DNA from: Conoideocrella luteorostrata
Lineage: Eukaryota; Ascomycota; Sordariomycetes; Hypocreales; Clavicipitaceae
Reading direction: 5' to 3'
NCBI GenBank assembly: GCA_032433595.1
Contig: JASWJB010000319.1
Span: 1-51,085, forward strand
Length of the DNA stretch: 51,085 nt
In this document: piece by piece, positions 47,905 to 51,085 of the stretch
Layout: each line of letters opens with the position of its first letter
How positions within the stretch are numbered: the stretch's first letter is position 1
Notes under the pieces: model-generated
What the model saw: the letters and a program-made list of their open reading frames with translations, nothing else
Told to the model about the DNA's origin: nothing
The model's database searches: none
Position numbers and translations under genes: made by a program

Positions 47905-48891
47905 ACATCGTATAACGGTACAACGATACAACCGGCCAAAGCTATCAGGGTCTGGTTTCACGCGTCAATCTCCTCAAGAGTTTAAAAGGGGCTCAACCCG
48001 TCTTGAGTCAAACTTTTGATCCACTTCAGCCCCGAACTGCCTGCGCTCATGTACTTGAGCGGTACTTTATGCTGATGGTGGAGCCGGCAGCAATTCCGGC
48101 ACTCTTCCGCCAGACCCAGAGCTCCGGACCAGCATCAAGAGGTTGGGGGTTTGCATGGCAAATGGGCCACTCAGAAGATCACGGTCCCACCTTGGCAGGC
48201 GTTCCGCTGTCGTTATTCAGGCCTAGGGGTCTTGGAAATTCCCAGGCGAGCATCAACGCTCTTGCACCCCAGGTGTCTCAGCGACTGGAACATTACCAAC
48301 GCCTACCTGACGAAAGCCAATCATGCCGCCTCAGATTTTTCCTCACACTAAAAACTTCAAGGGTCAGACGTGTTTTTGGTCCTTTCGAGGAAGCACCCGC
48401 ATGGAAGCGCCATGCATGCACATGTCCAACAAGGCAACCCCAGATCCTGCCACATGGCGTATTGCTTGGTGGCCAGTTCAGGTTCGTTGCTCTCAGCTTT
48501 TCGGGTAGGCCGAACCGGCTCCGGACCCGCGAGGTCGGTACGGGTAAAAGGAGATGTGTAGATGCCGCCTTCTAAGTATTTCCGGCATGCACTAATTTTT
48601 TTTTTTCAAAAGCGCTGAGTCGTCGTCCCAGAATGGCAACGTGCCTGCTGGCGTAGGGGTTGATGGATTCCATTCAAACAACCTGACGCAAAGATCGACG
48701 ACTGTTGCAATAGGCGGCTGACCATATAAAGTCAGGAATGCTCACTTTACGGAGTACGAGGCAGCAGGATATTGGATGTCGTGTTGTCCGCCTGTCAATT
48801 TATGGGTCGCGAGCCGGGTTCCGGTATCAGCATGGCTTGTTTTCTAGAACGTCGACGGATTTGCTGTGAAACATTAATGTTTACTCCGTAC

Positions 48892-48907
48892 GGAGTGCAT
48901 ATGTTGA
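48892..48907. repeat. Near-perfect palindrome TACTCCGTACGGAGTG
   Basis: The same head-to-head arrangement as at 80-95, with only the last base changed (G for A). One half is an exact 9-mer. Confidence 0.9.
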
Positions 48908-49609
48908 GCGGCTTTGTCGCTATCGATCACCCTCGCACACAATGTTCTTTGTCTGCATAATGTGCGCGCTATTGCTTATATTAGAACCAGTTTCCAGATG
49001 ACGATAACCCCAGGAGCTCTACCACACCATCCACTGTGGAGCGCGCGGTGTACGATATCGTGCGGCGTGCAATATGTTGCAAGCCATGGGTAGCTTGACT
49101 CAGATCATCTGCCCCAAAACGGACGATAGAGAACTCGATTGGTTGTGTGCAAAGAGGGCTTAGACGGATGACAGCAGATAGAGCACGACAGTTAAGGGCA
49201 ACTTAGAGTTTCGGCCGCCAGAGTCAACCAGCTCGACTACGGAGGGCAGTCAACACGTATACTATCGCCCAGTCTGGATCGCCACTATACAGCCCTTGCA
49301 CATCACCAACGTGGCACGGTCAAAGCCCCTTCCTATCGGAATCAAAGGTAGACCGGGGCTGGCAAGAAAGGAGTCATGTCGCCATTGCGTCACGAGGGCA
49401 GCACTAGACATGCCTGATTTCATTCACGCACAGTTTCATACACGTACAGCCTCAGGTGATGCCTGAAGCGCAATTCATATTTCGCAAAGTCTTGTGTCAC
49501 TGCAAACAGCACTTACTATATTACTGTACAACGACTGTCAATAAGATGGAAACAAGACGGTGAAATATGTGGAGGCGCTGTACCGCGACAGAACCCTGGA
49601 GGTGTCGCT

Positions 49610-49660
49610 GATTGATTGACTGACCGATTGACTGACTGATTGACTGATTGATTGATTGAC
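49610..49660 (+). repeat. GATT/GACT tetranucleotide tract
   Basis: About 12 tetranucleotide units in which the third or fourth base alternates (GATT, GACT, GACC). The tract is imperfect, as expected of an old microsatellite. Confidence 0.9.
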
Positions 49661-51085
49661 CGCATGAGCAACTGTGGCGTGCTCCGTGTTACGAGAAGGA
49701 CGATGTCAGGAATTTTAATTACCACAAACGATACCAATACAATACCAGGCCGTCTCAAGTGGAGGGTTTCAGTTCTAAATGCGCCGTGAAGCGGAGGATG
49801 TATACACGTTTGTTCGTATTGTATCCTCCTTTTGTACAATACGCGGGGGAAAAGGGGAGCACATGGAGACGACGAGCGAGTGAAAATGGAGGCGGATGCG
49901 ATCAGCTGCAAAACCGGGCGTTTCTGGAAAATGGGCTACTGCGACGATTCAGTGGTATCCTCCCAGAACGACAATAATGGGCTGACGAGCAACCGCAATC
50001 AGGCAGTACGGACGGAGTAGGCATCCTCCCCTTTCGCCAGATTAAGTATATGTATGGCGAAACGTCACGTCGAGAAGATGCCAGCGCTCCAGGGATGTGC
50101 TGTGCGGTCAGCCCGGCCAAAGAATGGCTAGAAACAATTGGAGAAAAAGAAATTTGGTAGCAAGAAGTAACGAACCCCCACCCCACACACCCACACACAC
50201 TCTCTCTCCGGCCTAGTTGAAAATCGAATTACATGCAAATCGCAATTGTCAGTCCCAAGACCCGCCGGGACTTCAGCCCCGGACAAGACTCACTAAAATT
50301 CGTGACGGGCTCGGACTACTGCTACGAACACAATACCAACCGCAGACTAATTTCTCTGTAGAGAAGAGGATTGTGCTTTGCTTTTCGCATCCCTCATCCG
50401 CTATCCACTTTCAACTCGAAGCAAACATCGCGGGCCAAACCGGCAGACCAGGGAATCCAGCGGCGTTCTGCGGAGCATTGAAATTGTGCAGTGTAGCTTT
50501 CTGGGAACACAAAAGTTGGTCGGTCGGTCGGTCGGCACTCCGTACTAAAGTATTACGCTCTGTACTACTCGTACGAAGCGCTGTACGGAGTAGTCAATGC
50601 TAATTGCAACGACAACAAGTGCACAGCAATGGCGGCAAGATATCGTACGCCAATACCTGTACGGAGTACCCTGCTGCCTGCTGCCTGCTGGGCACGGCCA
50701 AAAGTACAGCACTATGTGTGTATCGTGGACAACTTGGTTGCATGCGACACTTTAATGATGTGATTCGGTGAGCCCTGGTTATCTTTTATCACTAGTTTCG
50801 CATATTCGCGTCTAATGCTCCGTGGAATCCGTTAACACGGGAAGTTTGTCACAAAACTGTCACAACTGGGGCTTTTCGCTTCTTGTCCGCGACAAACAGC
50901 TTGGGCGGCGGATAACTGATAGAGGCTGGCTGAGCAGGGCTGCACCATCGTCACCGCCATCCCTTTGACTGCGGTAAGGCCTCAGTCATGTCACGAAGAC
51001 CGATGTGGACCAATCAGGACCTAGGGCGGGGAGAGGTACTTCTATTCATGTGGGAATCTCACTGTGATAGAAGTCACAGCAATTT

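Larger units (their letters stand above)
41913..51085. other. 9.2-kb region without supportable genes
   Basis: No ORF here combines an ATG, plausible splicing and family resemblance; the longest, near 48003-48575 (+), lacks an ATG at its 5' end. The region has 14 exact dispersed 9-mers: 43638, 43701, 44246, 45465, 45472, 45479, 46208, 47306, 47752, 47798, 48748, 48892, 50584 and 50660. Near copies are at 42921, 43014, 43767, 44486, 45142, 45893 and 46774. It also has T-runs near 44458, 47692 and 48597, GGT/GAT-rich sequence at 47650-47690, (GTT)9, and GATT/GACT tracts. It looks like long intergenic, possibly subtelomeric or heterochromatic DNA. Confidence 0.55.

Noticed and set aside
48003..48575. 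190-codon open frame on the plus strand
   Set aside because: No ATG at the 5' end, low-complexity Pro/Arg composition and no motif. A frame this long is not surprising by chance in 51 kb.

Overview
The window is nuclear DNA of a filamentous ascomycete, most likely a sordariomycete and probably Hypocreales. The genes carry short GT-AG introns (mostly 49-90 nt) with CTRAY-like branch points. The gene set is fungal: a Pro1/RosA-type Zn2Cys6 regulator, condensin SMC2, a fungal INCENP, a mitochondrial Mss116-type helicase, Pex7 and fungal Rib7. The order-level placement is inferred from overall resemblance; no search was run.

Layout, left to right: a phocein-type MOB gene (+, 250-1793) converges on a pro1-like sexual-development regulator (-, 2371-4820). 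About 7.2 kb without a convincing gene follows. A compact block comes next: a membrane-anchored MOSC protein (+), SMC2 (-), INCENP (+, divergent from SMC2), an Mss116/CYT-19-like DEAD-box helicase (+), the peroxisomal receptor Pex7 (-), a short Zn2Cys6 regulator (-), an AlkB/GRF dioxygenase (+), Rib7 of riboflavin synthesis with an expanded Gly-Ala repeat (+), ribokinase (+), two unrecognised genes (-) and a CCDC124/Lso2 homologue (-). The last 9.2 kb (41913-51085) holds no gene I can support.

The genes are mostly unrelated housekeeping functions, but two neighbourhoods make biological sense. SMC2 and INCENP are mitotic chromosome genes sharing a 478-bp divergent promoter with a forkhead-like site and an ACGCG core. 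The phocein gene and the pro1-like gene are adjacent, and their Sordaria homologues are both needed for fruiting-body development.

The strongest unexplained signal is a short sequence, TACTCCGTA/TACGGAGTA. I count 31 exact copies by eye, against about 0.4 expected by chance, and none lies in a recognised coding exon. It behaves as a heptamer, TACGGAG, repeated 1 to 4 times in tandem, and sometimes forms the 16-bp palindrome TACTCCGTACGGAGTA. It is most frequent in the gene-free stretches. All exon boundaries were worked out by eye from splice consensus, frame and family resemblance.
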